Origin: Pisaster brevispinus
Lineage: Eukaryota > Echinodermata > Asteroidea > Forcipulatida > Asteriidae
Length of the DNA stretch: 64,000 nt
Reading direction: 5' to 3'
Assembly (NCBI GenBank): GCA_023634235.1
Contig: JAMKCF010000002.1
Location: 7,262,722 to 7,326,721, forward strand
Position numbers and translations under genes: made by a program. Below the pieces are notes generated by a model. The model was not told the DNA's origin. It worked only from the letters and a program-made list of their open reading frames with translations, and ran no database searches. Below, one piece after another: positions 38,901-51,390 of the stretch (position 1 is the stretch's first letter; each line of letters begins with the position of its first letter).

Positions 38901-41900
38901 TTTGTCGTCAAATATTCTGTCCTTTTGTACGGTTCACAGCTGAACTATACAATGAGTTCATTGTAGACATTAAACGCAAACTAAATACTTTGTAAAGGTA
39001 GAATCATATTCAAACTAAAAGCATGACTAAATTGCGAAAAGTGTGATAATAAGTCTAAAATTATAAATTCGAACAAGATGTTTTTGTGCTAAAACTATTT
39101 CTCCTTAGTGTAATGAGATGTGATGAGTTACGTTGTAGATAAACAAAACCAAAGAAACCAACGAAACAAGTTATAAATCTTCAAAGGTCTTTATTTCTTT
39201 CCAGGCTCTCAGCGCATGTTTCAGTGAAGAGTGGAACATGTTCGAAACTTACGCAAGTACGTACTACGTCAACCTTATGTCACAGGTAAATGATCATAAA
39301 AATCCAACATTCAAACGTTACCGTTTCAGTTATATTAAGCTAATAATAGTTGATGTGTGTTGAAAAAAGAGATGCGTGATCTTTTTATCGTTGGCCGAGA
39401 TAAAATAGAGGGAATGGGGGACTGTTTCATTACTAGCTTTACTAATATTTATTGATCACTCAGGAATTTTGGGGGGATCAGGTTGGCTCAGTGGTTTCTT
39501 TCCAGTGCCTATCAACTATGAGGACCCCGGTTCGAATCCCACGTTAGACCGGAGCCTTGCATGTGGATTGGGTTATCAGCATCAACTTTTTGTGCGGATT
39601 GTCCTCCCATCTCCACATCTAAAACTAAAAAAATCTTCTCCTAATTTTGCTGTTGGATGGGTGCTGTTGGACGTGTAATAATTTGATGCAAGTTTAAGTG
39701 ATTTTTTAATGAAGTGTGAGCGTTGTTTCCTTACCTTGGAAAGAGATAGAGGTGAGATGCAGATTAATCAAATCTTAGTATTTCATTCTATTCAATTAAT
39801 TTTGTACACATTAATTTTAGATGCAAGAAAGGTTTTCCTTCGATCTTAATCACAAGGAGACAGTGGAGGTGTTGTCTTGGATGATATTTTGCAGGTAAAA
39901 CACTTTTCATGAAATTACATGTAGTTCCCGAAGGCTTTTGTTAATGAGCTATTTATGATGTTTTTAATTACTTTTTCTAGTTTTAATGTAGTCTCACCAG
40001 CGAAATTGTCGGTCAACTGATTTCTCAAATGTACATGTATATGGTTTAACAAAAGATCTTCCGCATCAAACTGTTTGATAGAACCTTTCTAACAGGCCAT
40101 TGTCACTTATAAAAGTGAACTCATTGTACGATTGTAATTCTACACAAAAACAAACTTGTTGGCAATAATTAACATATTGTTCATGTTTTTACTTTAATAA
40201 CGGATGTATTTTCACAATACTTAGATTGAGTCAGTTGTGATTTCCCTGACCATTTTACTTCCTTGTTCAAATTCCATCTGTTCTAAGATAATTGAAACAC
40301 TAAACACGTTTCACATGAAGTCTGCTCCAACCTCTGACCGGAGTGGTTTCCTTTTACCATCATGCAGGGATCGGGTTTTTAAATGCCAGGATGCTGAGTG
40401 CAAACCATGCCGTATTATCGGGGATCTCCAGAAAAAGTAAGGCAATAATTATTAGTATGTATTTTTGTATATTATTTTTTACTTTTTTTTAAACTAATGG
40501 CTTGCGGTGTTTGCCAATCATTGAAGCTATGGGTCGTCATGGAAATTCCCTTGTGACTATAGTGTGAGTTCATGCTATGTGAGAAGCGGTGGTTTGATTT
40601 TGTTTTACTATCAGATTCAAAGAAAAAACAGTAAACTGAGACAATAAAATCTGATTGTTTGTGGTTAATCAGGAGTCTCAACAAAGAGTTATGGACTTGG
40701 ATACAATTCTAGAGTGCTGGAAACATTTCAACTTGTTACAAGGTCGACGTTGAAATTTCCAAGAAGTTTAACAAGGATATAGAACAAAAATGTTGAACAG
40801 CACTTTGCTCCCTCTTGATTTGTTTTCCCTAAATGAAAAAAAACTTTGGGGTTTATCAGATAAGTCAACTACATGTGTGATTTAAACCCTTCTAAAAGAT
40901 CTGGTGAAAATTGAATTGTTGGTTTTGAAGCTGAAATGTTGACAAAAACTAGAACTGCTTTATTTTTCTAAAAAAAGTTATATATATATATATATATTTT
41001 TAATTATTACATTTTGTATTTATATATATATATATAAAATTAGTAGGGGAGATGGCCTTAGCTTTCGATCCAATCCGGACCTTCGTCAGAGGCATAAACA
41101 AGAACAAACACAAACATATCCATTTATAGCAAAAAGAGGAGCAAAGGATTAAGGGAGAGTATCCAGAAAAAAGCGGGAAAATATAGCCAATCAGAGTTGT
41201 AAATTTACTGGCTAAGAATATATATATATATATATATGTTTTTTTTTGGGGGGGGGGGGTATGGGGGTTCCACAAAATGCTGGAAACGTCCAAAAGGGAA
41301 ACACAATTAACGAAACAAAATCACTATTACCGTTCCTCTTCGAGTAAAACTAAAATTTGTTCCGACGTTAAAATAACTCTATTCAAAAGTCACATGGCAT
41401 CAGACAGGAAGTGCTGAGAGTCAGTCGAAAAGGGGAGAGGAGGATGGAACAAAGGCTGGATTGATCCTCTGCCATAACCCTCTAGATTCACAATGGGGCT
41501 TAGGCCTATAAATCGCTGAACTGGTTTGAAAACTTGCCCTTTTTTACAACCATCTTTATTTTATCCCTCAGATATCTGATAGAAAAACGTGAGCACATTC
41601 AGAGCTGGATGAAGAATGCTCTAGAAAAGGATATCAGTGTAAGTTCAGCCAAAGCTCAGATTTACTTCTGAATGCCGTTAGGACCTGTAACATTCGGCTT
41701 TGATTGGTGTGTGGCTCTCATGCCGGTCAGTTAAAACATACGAATTGTAATCATTTGAAACAAAGACTAAAATAATGACTGTATAAAACAAACAAATTGT
41801 TGCAACTTGGCTTTATATTTTTGTTTTCTTAATTACTACCATATTTTGGGGGCATTCCTACCCTACAATATGTGTGTACATGTAGTTAAGTGAGAGATGT

Positions 41901-44900
41901 GTGTTTTCATTACGTACGATGCAACCAACCAGCCCCACGTTAGTGCGTGCAAAGCAATGTTATCCAAGTCACGTGCCATTTTAATTTCAGGATTTGAATA
42001 AGTATTAAATTTATTGATTCAGTTACATTGACGCAGTGCAGAAATAATATCAACTTTTTGAAACCTGCCACCATCCAGCTGTCTCTGACGGGGGGGGGGG
42101 GGGGGGGAGGGTGTTGCTCTTGTGTTTTTCATATTAGTCAAGCAAACTTTGTTTAGGCCCCAATATCGATTGTTCGCGATCAGTTTGCCCCTCCCCTTCT
42201 CATGTTGGAATGGAATCATAGAAACTGCTGATTTTCTACACAGGACTGGCAGAGTCAGGAGAGGCCAAGGGTAACATCAGACCGCAATGAGGCGTTGTTT
42301 ACTGAGTTCCCACTGCTTATCTTAAAGATACTAGAGGAAAATGTAAGTGTTTCATCGTTCTTTATAATAAGTCCAGAATCTTCATCCAACGGCCAGAGGA
42401 TGGATTGAAGTGTAGTATTAGTGCACGTGTCATGGAGTTAAACATTCTTTCGTTCAATTCTCATGTTTTCATGGCAACTTATTTAAAACGGTGTTTGAGA
42501 AAATAAATCAAAATAGTTGCTTTTCAGATGATTTAAAAAAAAGTATACAAAAGGAATGTTAATGAGTGTAATGTTGAGAGCAATTGCCCCATTAAATGGA
42601 ACATATTTTGGGACATTCCTATGTAACTATGATAAACTGAACCAAAAACGATGGGACGAAAATTCACGGTAAATATTTCCAAAATGCAGGATTGATGACT
42701 TAAGGCCATGTAATGAGCATGATTATTGCCACGTGACCTACAATCCTCAATTAAATGACAAGATATGCTTGGGTATTATATAACACTTTTTATTTACCAT
42801 ACCATCAATTCAGGTGAATCAAGCTAAAGATATAAGCCCAGAGTTGCACACGAATATAATGTCTTTATGCTTTGAAGAATTGGACAAGACCATGGAATCC
42901 TACTCTTGTGAGTACACTAAGTTTTGTAATAAACCACAAGGAAAACTGACAGGGATTTTTTTTATTAATTTGAGGTTGAGAATAAAAAAAAATTTGCTAG
43001 AGTGGAATTTGAACCAGCAAACTCCGGACTATGTGCTGATGCTCTACTGAGCCATGCATCTAGCCATATTGTTGGCGATCTCCCTATTCCGTCAATATTT
43101 TTGTCAGGGGCCAGTCAATTATGAACAATACAAATTAATCGGTGTGGTAAACAGACTCTTTGATGAATGCATATGACAATTTTGTGAATGTGGACGATCT
43201 CCCGACCAAAGAGTACAAAAAACGTCTATGAAATACGAAAAACGCGATTACAGGTCTAACGCGAAATTAGTCAAACAATGAGTACAGTGTTTTCTCTTGC
43301 TTATCAGCTCGTGTCAAGATGTACATCACTGGAGAAATGGCTAACGCTGGCAACTGGAAACAAATTTCTATAGGAGGAAAGAACAAGGAAAGAACAAGGA
43401 AAAAAACACCAAAGGAGCCCAGACCTGCTTTCTTCGTGCAATACTCGGTACATAGTCAACATTTATTTGTATAGCATTGCTAGTTTTACCAGCGACAGAA
43501 CGCGTGACAACCCCCCCCCCCCCCAACCACCACCACATGGTCCGCATTTTTAGCCTTGGCTGGCATGGAAGCACGATCTTAACTAGAACAATTACTTGGG
43601 CTTGTCATTCAGTGTATACAAACCACCAAAAGCCCAGGGTTTGCCAACTTCAAGTGTGTTGACTTGTATGGGTTGGTTCGCTGTCCGCCAGAGAAATCCA
43701 AAAGCAGGAAAGCAACGTCAGGGAGACTTAACTTTCCTCCGAAGTATTGTACTTTCTGCCCTTAAGGATGAAGACAAATATAAACAAGTTCACAAAATAT
43801 TGCACATCTTAACATTTCAATTGACGTTTTTTTTTGTTTTTTTTTTCAATCTAGGCTGCTCTGCTTAACAACTTTGAAAAAATATCAAGACGTCTCGAAC
43901 AAATGAAGGTAACTACATTTCCTTAAAGAGATTTGAGCTGACAATGTTGTCCGAAATTTACTTTAAAAAGAATGAACTACGTAGAGTTGTGTTCTTTCCA
44001 GGAGGATAATGACGAAATGCTCAAGCCCAGCATGGACAAAGCAGATGACAGTGAGAACAATAGAAACACTGGATGGAGAGATGAATCCATAGAGAAACTG
44101 CTCCAAAAGATAAAACAACAAACTCAAGATTGGTAAATGAAGTTGACATTTCGTTTACACGCATGTGGGTTTTCTTTATAAATTGCATAGAAAGAGATGT
44201 AGTAACATTTCATTATAATATTGTGCTCGGGTAGAAAACATTGCAGTATGTTTTTGTTAAGTCACATCATTATTTGTTTATAACTTTTAAAGTAGTTGCA
44301 AGTGGATGCGTCTCAAAAGCTAGTTAAATATTGCAAACTTGTGGGTGTTTTGAAATTTGGAGATTTATTTTATTTTGGTTTATTTATTTTTCTCTTTATT
44401 TTATTTTCTTTTATTTATTTGTGTGTTTTAAAGGATGGTCAAACTTAAGTGTGCATTGCTTGAGATATTTTATTTTTGAAACTGTGGAATAATGCTTTTT
44501 ATTTTATGCATAGAAATTGTCTTTTACTAAATCTTATGCACTGAATGGTTGGTTACAGGTATTTTTGTTACTTCAAATGGAGCTTATTTAATTGAACATG
44601 CGTGTGTGTTTGTGTGAGTGTGTGTGCTTGTTTGTTTGTTTGCTTGTTTTGGGTTTTTTTTTTGTTTTTTTTTTTTTTTTTCAATGTTGTGTTTGTTGGG
44701 GTGTTGTGGTGTTTGTTGGGTGTGTTTGTTTGTTTGTTTGGGGGGGTTTGTTTTTGTTTTTGCTTTTATTTTTTTATTTTTTAAGGGGGTGTTTTGTTTG
44801 TTGAAATATATCTTTATGACATTCGGTTTACGTTAACACACTCTCTGAGCAGTAGTTAGTTAAGATATAGCCCGCTTAGTTCTGATTTTAATTTTTATCC

Positions 44901-47900
44901 AGCGTAATAGAATTGTGGCTCTTGGATACTATGCTATGATATGACAGAACAGCGCCCTCGTTTGTCAAGCTTGTAAGCAAAGTCACCGCATGAATTTGAA
45001 TCGCTCGTTAAATACAATGGACTTACCTGTCCAGCTATTTGTACGTTTGTACATACGAATTGTATACATGTACCAATGACTCATTGACTTGTTTTTACTC
45101 GAAGAAGAGCTTGGGATATCATACGGTGATCACACTTATTATAAACCCGATAAAGGACAACCAGATTTTTGATGTGTTTTGCTTGTACAATTTGGAGTTA
45201 TGATACTATTTCTTGTCCTTTCTTTATCAAAATTTTGAATGAATTTACGGTGTGTTTTTTTTTTTTCAAATCTGTAATTACAGCACATCGTTACTGATAC
45301 CGACGATTTGTGACGACATGAGTGCTGATCAGTCTTCACTACTGACAAGAAATTGGTGAGTTCAGAATAAGATTTAGATTAAGATTTAGAGGGAAATACA
45401 CATTTGCTCATCTTTGAACAAGTTTTCTTAAGAATAAAGGTGTTTTATATAACGGATACCAATCTTTTGTTCAAAACATGAACATGGATATGAAAATGCA
45501 AAATTAGTTATATAAAATAAATATAATAACACTTTTCGGGGGAGGGGGATGGGGGAGCTCTTGAAAGATATATCAAACTAGTAAATCCTGCACAGACAGT
45601 CTGTGAATAAAGTAATTACTGTAGAGTTGATTCCGTTTTAATAAATAAGAATGTGTTGTTAAAATATCGTGAACAGGTTAGAGGGAAACGAAAAAGAATC
45701 TGTTGACACAATCTGTGATGTGATTCGGCCATACTTAAGTCGTATTCGAGAACCTCTTTGTTCCGTACTGGTGCCCGCCATAGGGGACGACGTTGTCGTT
45801 GGATATATGCGTGGATTGGTGTTGGAGAAGTAAGTGTATACAAATGTAGTTTGAATGTAGACTTTGCCCCAACTCATCATAACAGATGAAGAGAGTTTGA
45901 AGTAACTGTTTTATATCCATTTTCTTTAGGGATTTTAACTTAAAGATCCTTTTGCTTTTAAATCACTGTTTTTCTAGTTGTACTTTTGGCTGGCACGCAT
46001 GGAAAGTTTAATTCGTTGTAAATAATTTGGATTTTTTATTAAAGAATACTGCTTGTACAAATGCGAATTTACAAGAAAATTCAAACTCAATAAAGATTAA
46101 ATTTTTCAAACATTGCATCATCTCAGACAAAATATTTGAACAATTTTGGGTTGAACAAAGAACAATTGAGAGAAGGGAACGAGACTTGAACCTGGTGACC
46201 TCCGGGCTAGCCTGTCGGCGCTCCACTAATTGTAATGCTGATGGTCTCCATAGTTCTGTCAGTATCTGTGTACGGGGGGGGGGGTACCCCGAACAAAAAG
46301 ATATAGCCCTATTCTTGCCGTATTCTGATGAATAGATTCAGTGCCGTTTATCAACTCCTCGTGACTAGATACCTTGGTACTATCAGTAAACACTTTCTTT
46401 TACTGCTATTTCTTTTCCATGAACTAGACGTATCAGATGCGACGGTAAGAAATCGGATCGCCTGGCAGTATGTGATAAATTGCACAGGGAATGTGAGCAA
46501 CTGGCAGAGTTTCTTGAAAGTTTTATCGATAAGGAACAAGAGGTATACACATAGCACTTTTAGGGTATAGCTAAATGTTAAATACTTACAGCGGTTAGTG
46601 TTGGATATTTCATCAAGTTAAACGTCAGTTTTTCTTGTTCGTCGGAATCGTCGGAGGTCGTATTAATCAAAGGAGATATATTGTTAATATGCGGATTGGT
46701 GTTTGATATAAGGGAGTCAATGTGTGACGAAGAGGTTTTAAACTAGTGGTTGAAACCGGCCGAGGCCTGGTTCTTGATAATCTTACTGGGACGAAGTCAT
46801 CAAGAACCATGCCTCGGCGGGTTTAAACCACTAGTTTCAAACCGATTCAACAACTTTGATTCCCATTCATAAATACTCTTCCCTTAGAAATAAAATTAAA
46901 AACACAGTAAAAGGTGAAAACAAATCTGACAGTTCAGCCTCAGCTAACATCGACTTAGACTGGTCCCCTGTCTTTATCTTTGCGGATAAAGATAGGCACT
47001 GGTTTTACAATCCCAATGGTTTCATTGGATGCAATGATATCATTGGATAAACGGATGTTGTGACGTAAGCTTTTCACATCTGTATCATGATTCGTCGAGG
47101 TAACGATGTGATGTAGTTTGTCAGCTTGTACTTTCGATCGTCTGCTGCATGCAGCGTGTGCATAATATTGTGTACATCATAATAGTGTTGTTTTATTTAC
47201 CGTGTATTGTGAACATGTATGTGTAAATCATGGTGTGAATGACTGCGAGTCTCCATGTGAAATGAATGCTAGGTAAAAGATACATCTGGCAAAATCCGGT
47301 CTGGCTGGTATCTGGCGTTATTCACCAGCCTCGAAGTGTGACGTCAGATGTTCGGGCTAACATTGACTGTGCGTTGAATTCCTATGTGTGTGTCGAACGT
47401 GGGTACCTCATCGCGCAAGTTCCGAAGTTACGCGCTTAAAGTTTCAAACTGTCACACGCAGGTTTCAAACTTGCGCGAAATAAACTATGGTCGTTAAATT
47501 TGCGCGCTCCGCGCAAGCACTTGAGAGCGCCCTTTTTTGACAAAAAGTCGCCAGTCTATGTTTAAACGCTTTTGACTGTGTTTATCTCACGCGTTTAAAC
47601 ATGGCCACGTGATGTCCTCTCGACCCATAAGAATTGATAAAATGTCCCAGGTATTTATGAATATGATTTTGTATGTTTTGACGGAACACAGGTCAGCACA
47701 CAGTTTGATGTTATTAAGAAGATGGCGGACGTAATACAAGCTACTGCGGAAGAGACAGTTATCACTAACATGGTTGTAAGTGTTATTAATCAATCTTGAA
47801 CAATAACGACTGTCAGTATGATGAAAACTATCATGAAGTCTGGATACATCAAGAACAGCGTCGTTTTAATAGCTGCTAAACAGAACGTAAACAACCACAA

Positions 47901-49527
47901 CTCAACAACACCAACTCGTGAATAGTTCTCGATGATATCATGAATTACTGTTTAATCCATGCCTTACTATCGGTACCATTGGTTAGAACTGCACTTCTCG
48001 CCGATTTGTACTTTTTATGACTTTTCGTTTTGCATCAAAAGGACAATTAAACAGACCATGTTCCTGCGGTGTCGAATTCAAATAGATTTAGTTCGACAGT
48101 ATGTTGGCTATTTTATACGGTGCAACGGCTTCAAATGTCGAACCTAACGAGACTAACGGACTAATAGAAACATAAACCTGGTTTAGTAAAAGACAACGCA
48201 TACATGTACGTATTGTCAATTGGACGTGTGAAGCTATAGCCATCATAAAGCACAACGTACATCTGAGCTGACTGGCCCAAATTCAACATTGTTTGTGTCA
48301 ATGGTGTTTGAAGCTTTGCATGGTGTGGAGGATAAGAGTAACTATAAATATAAATATAAATAGTAAACTTGCGGGTACAACCATGTGTAAAAACTCTTTG
48401 AGGGAGTGTTGGCTCTGAAAAGAGCCGGTTTGGTCTCGACGTTTCGAACAGTATACTCTGCTCGTCTTCAGGAGAAATCCTGAAGACGAGCAGAGTATAC
48501 TGTTCGAAACGTCGAGACCAAACCGGCTCTTTTCAGAGCCAACACTCCCTCAAAGAGTTTTTACACATGGTTGTACCCGCAAGTTTACTATTTATATTTA
48601 TATTTATAGTTACTCTTATTGTTTGTGTCGATAAATAGGCCTACCGGATTAACACTCGCTGTGTGTCCAACTTCGGCACCGAAGGAACGCAATTTTTGAC
48701 GAGACATGCAGGTTGCAAACTTCTATTGTCTCATCTATAATCAATTCCTTCCTGGCTGATATAAATTTCTTTTGAAGACAGCCGATAAGTCTCAGATTCT
48801 GCCTCACTGGCCGCTAAATTATATTTATCAAACCAATCTTGGCAATGTAACGTTCATAAGTTGACGTTTGAAACGGTGAAACCGTAGCCTTGCTTAGCCA
48901 ATCCAAGAGAATTTAACTTTCACACAGTTTTTTGTTGAAACATGACAGTTTCTGATACTACATATTTATTCATAACACTTGCTAAAATAGTTGCTTGACT
49001 AAACTTTGGCACTGTCATTTTTTTACTTCGTTCTGACTACCAACTGCATACAAGCCTACCATATGCCTATGCATAAAGATGAGATCTACGTCTGTTTCAT
49101 TTTGTAGGTTATTTCCAGTATGTACCCAGACATCAAGGAAAAACATGCAAGACGGCTTCTGAAAGTCAGGGGTGGATTGACAAAAGCCCAGATAAGTTCG
49201 GTAAGTGTATCAATGCTAGCTACGCCAATCAGGGAGAATAAATAAGAGTACAATTTTCGTTCATTTTTGAAAGACTAATAGTTTACTGTTGTATGGTACC
49301 TGACACTCTTTTAGCTGTAAAGTGAATGGGTGCATTTGTTGCTGTCTCGAAATGTTATCCATCGGTTTTCGACATTGTTTTTCATGAGTTTTGGCAAAGC
49401 TGACTAACTGATTTCTGATACATTTTTATATTCACAGATAATATCGTCGTCATTTGAAAGGAAAGGAAAGACAAGTAAACGTGTTCCAGGAGAAAAGACG
49501 ATATTCTCTCAACTGCCTACGATATAA
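32986..49527 (+). CDS. Exocyst Sec6-family protein (EXOC3-like/TNFAIP2-like)
   Basis: Twenty-one exons: 32986-33053 (ATG 32995), 33771-33855, 34170-34208, 36267-36379, 36641-36760, 38737-38854, 39205-39285, 39821-39894, 40368-40436, 41572-41638, 42244-42342, 42814-42907, 43308-43447, 43855-43908, 44002-44132, 45284-45355, 45677-45829, 46428-46542, 47692-47775, 49108-49200, 49438-49527. All junctions are GT-AG and in phase; the total is 1950 nt, 649 residues. From about residue 140 it follows the Sec6/EXOC3 pattern: LPLLILKILEEN...AKDISPEL (290-320), FFVQYSAALLNNF (380-392), a YLSRIREP...YMRGLVLEKRI helix region (490-525), and a C-terminal MYPDIKEKHARRLLKVRG (595-612) close to EXOC3. Sec6 proteins are helical-rod exocyst subunits that tether secretory vesicles; the shorter EXOC3L/TNFAIP2 members act in membrane protrusion and trafficking. 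The length fits TNFAIP2/EXOC3L better than EXOC3 (about 745). Residues 1-140 are acidic and coiled-coil-like, not recognised. Confidence 0.92.
36852..36972. repeat. TTTG-rich simple repeat
   Basis: (tttg)n and ggggtgttgg alternate in the intron after exon 36641-36760 of the Sec6-like gene. A related TTTG/GTGT-rich stretch lies at 44600-44800. These create spurious Cys/Phe or Lys/Thr frames. Confidence 0.85.
38535..38680 (-). repeat. Partial tRNA-Leu-type SINE in Sec6-like intron
   Basis: Shares ccagaaacaccgggg, cgataagtg, gggttcttttacgtgc, aaggacacaagtg, and accgggact...ctctgctgatcagaaacacc with the copy at 61217-61640, with an internal deletion of the tcccatccg block. The tRNA-like head points toward the exon at 38737-38854, 57 bp away. 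Confidence 0.8.
39474..39675 (+). repeat. tRNA-derived SINE, family B
   Basis: The head contains an A-box-like ggctcagtgg and a perfect B-box ggttcgaatccc at tRNA spacing, followed by gaccggagcctt, gattgggttatcag and a T-rich tail. The partial copy at 11527-11645 shows it is dispersed. It lies in the intron before exon 39821-39894. It is a pol III-type retroposon rather than a working tRNA, because the acceptor stem does not pair. Confidence 0.75.
40978..41238 (-). mobile_element. Penelope-like element fragment in a (TA)n tract
   Basis: About 180 bp (41037-41217) flanked on both sides by (TA)n runs. On the minus strand it carries CTGACGA, a 5-bp stem GGTCC/GGATC around ggatt, then GAAAGC, near 41058-41092: a hammerhead-like core as reported for Penelope-like retroelements. 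No reverse transcriptase remains. Assignment to Penelope rests on the (TA)n context and the core word, so it is tentative. Lies in an intron of the Sec6-like gene. Confidence 0.5.
42998..43062 (-). repeat. tRNA-like SINE head, family C
   Basis: On the minus strand, atggctcagtagagc (A-box-like) and ctggttcaaattcc (B-box-like) stand at tRNA spacing, followed by a T/A-rich tail. Similar heads occur at 46165-46235, 56935-56992, 57191-57252 and 55745-55800. Confidence 0.55.
46165..46235 (-). repeat. tRNA-like SINE head, family C
   Basis: Minus-strand tagtggagcgccgacagg and aggttcaagtctcg with the same tail start (cgttcccttctc) as other family C copies. In the intron between exons 45677-45829 and 46428-46542 of the Sec6-like gene. 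Confidence 0.6.
46735..46842. repeat. Compact hairpin element with 43-bp arms
   Basis: gttttaaactagtggttg then ggccgaggcctggttcttgat is inverted as atcaagaaccatgcctcggc then aaaccactagtttcaaac, with a ~20-bp centre. The neighbouring sequence ttcccattcataaatac (46860-46876) is shared with 10029-10045, which suggests a larger dispersed element. Confidence 0.75.
48332..48619. repeat. Perfect 142-nt inverted repeat, 4-nt loop
   Basis: Arms 48332-48473 and 48478-48619 are exact reverse complements as read by eye; the loop is gaaa. Each arm runs from an AT-rich tip (taactataaatataaat) through ccatgtgtaaaaactctttg and gccggtttggtctcgacg to ctgctcgtcttcagga at the loop. It lies in the intron between exons 47692-47775 and 49108-49200 of the Sec6-like gene, so the pre-mRNA would hold a 142-bp duplex. 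A diverged single arm occurs at 59735-59840, which points to a dispersed element rather than a local accident. Confidence 0.95.
48478..48517 (+). ncRNA. Hammerhead-ribozyme-like core (mirrored on minus strand)
   Basis: CTGAAGA, one extra base, stem GAGCAG/CTGTTC around agtata, then GAAACGTC. This is the order of the hammerhead core (CUGANGA, stem II, GAAA, short stem III, cleavage after UC-type site), with a self-complementary ACGT like dimeric hammerheads of retroelements. The additional base before stem II departs from the canonical core, so activity is doubtful. Because the arms are mirrored, the same core is present on the minus strand at 48434-48473. Confidence 0.4.
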
Positions 49528-50012
49528 GACGGAAGTAAACACATGCCAATAGCAGTACAGTTTGTTGATAGCTAGAGGGTGATAAGTTCTTCAAGTGATA
49601 ATGCCAGTATACTTGTTTGCAAAGTTATTAAATAAGACAATATAAGTTATTTTGTTTGACGTTAGTTGGGTTGAGTCTCCCGGGTGAGCCTCGGCAAGGA
49701 CTGATCATACAACCAGCCTTCTCCAATCAGTCACGTGGAACAGAAGAAATGTCAAAGGTCAATATGCCCCCTTTATTAAATTGTCAACAAAGTTGTTACC
49801 GTAACCCTCGTTGACCAGATTATTATTGTGTTTTAAAATGAACCCTTCTTAAAATACCATTCGTAAAGCTGGATGCTTTATTTCTTTTACGATGTTATTG
49901 TGAGTGAACATCTTTTTTAACTTAAACGTTTCGAAAGTGACGAGCTTTACTCCAACGGGACTGGCCCAACAGCAATATTTGTCCCAATGCTTAGCTGAGC
50001 ATCGTATTTCTC

Positions 50013-50044
<32 letters not shown>

Positions 50045-51390
50045 TAACATTAATTAATAATAATCTTACACCCTTTCTGTTTTCCCTCTTTAAATGTTGG
50101 AACTGTATGGGAAAATTGTGATTCGGGAATGTTTCTTGAACGCACCCATGTCACTATCAGATGGTGACGCGTGACCCCAAAGAGTTTAGCTAAAACAGGC
50201 AGTTGCATTGATTGACCGCCGCACTCCAGTGATTTTTTTCTAAAACCAGAGGTCAAAGAATGACGACCTTTATTATCGTTTATTTTATATTGGTTACTAT
50301 GCAATTTTAAGTGATATTTTTCTGAACTAGTTTTGATATTATTTTGGAGGTGTCATCTGAGAGCGACAGGGAAGTGTCAACTAGAAATTACTGTGTTATT
50401 ATGGTTTATAAAATAAATTATATAACTACTCGTACGGCTGCCATGACTGTTGGGTATTCAGTCAGTAAACACGGGCTGCAGTCAATGACACATTTTGTTG
50501 TGTACATGTATCCAGTAGAAAAAGGCAGTTCTGTTTGAAATGATTGCTGTTTCAAATGCCTTTCACTTAACTGCACGACAACGGTTGTAAAACCTACGTT
50601 TATGTAATTAATATGCAACTGTCATTTTATATTAGTTTAATGGGGTATATTTTGTTGAGATTGTACATTCGATTGTTTTTTATTAGTATTAATGTAAATA
50701 CATTATGTGGATGGTGATTAAATTTAAGTTTAAAAGCTTTTAGAGGTATATGCCCCACATTGTTTTTATTTTTATTAAAGGTTACACATTTTATAAAAAC
50801 TAAAAACAATGTGATCAACAGATAACTATTTGACTCTTTGCTGATCTTATACTTGACAAGTTGAAGCAGTTTTTATTGTTTGCTGATGTGTGTTCATGGT
50901 CCAAGACACACATCTACATATTGTTCTATACTACCGTATAGGCCTAGCTGAGTAGCTGTAAGTATGACTGATAAATTATTGTGCTGCATAAGTGGGATAT
51001 GACGTAATCTTGAGTACTATTGTGAAGGAATAGTGTCTCCCCTCCATTCTGATTTAATCCAAATCGAGGCTTTGCATGCGCCCTTGTATAACAAAAATCA
51101 GCATATTATGTACTGTCGTACTAATAAAGAACGATGTTATTTGGTTCTATAAACCGATGTGTACTATCGCATTATGGGCCCTAAGCTTATAATGTTTTTT
51201 CCATGATGTGGACGCTGCATTTTAGAGCGGGTGACCAATGCACTTGCTGGAATAACGAGAGGTCAGTTCGAACAGGTGCGGGTAAAACCCACATAATTGG
51301 TCTTTGTGTCGATGACATTATCGTGTATAACTTATTGATGAAGACGTCACCATTGTGGTGATGAAGGTATACAGTGTATACGGTTTTTAA

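Noticed and set aside
39474..39545. Possible functional tRNA gene
   Set aside because: B-box is perfect but the acceptor stem does not pair and the sequence continues into a shared SINE body.
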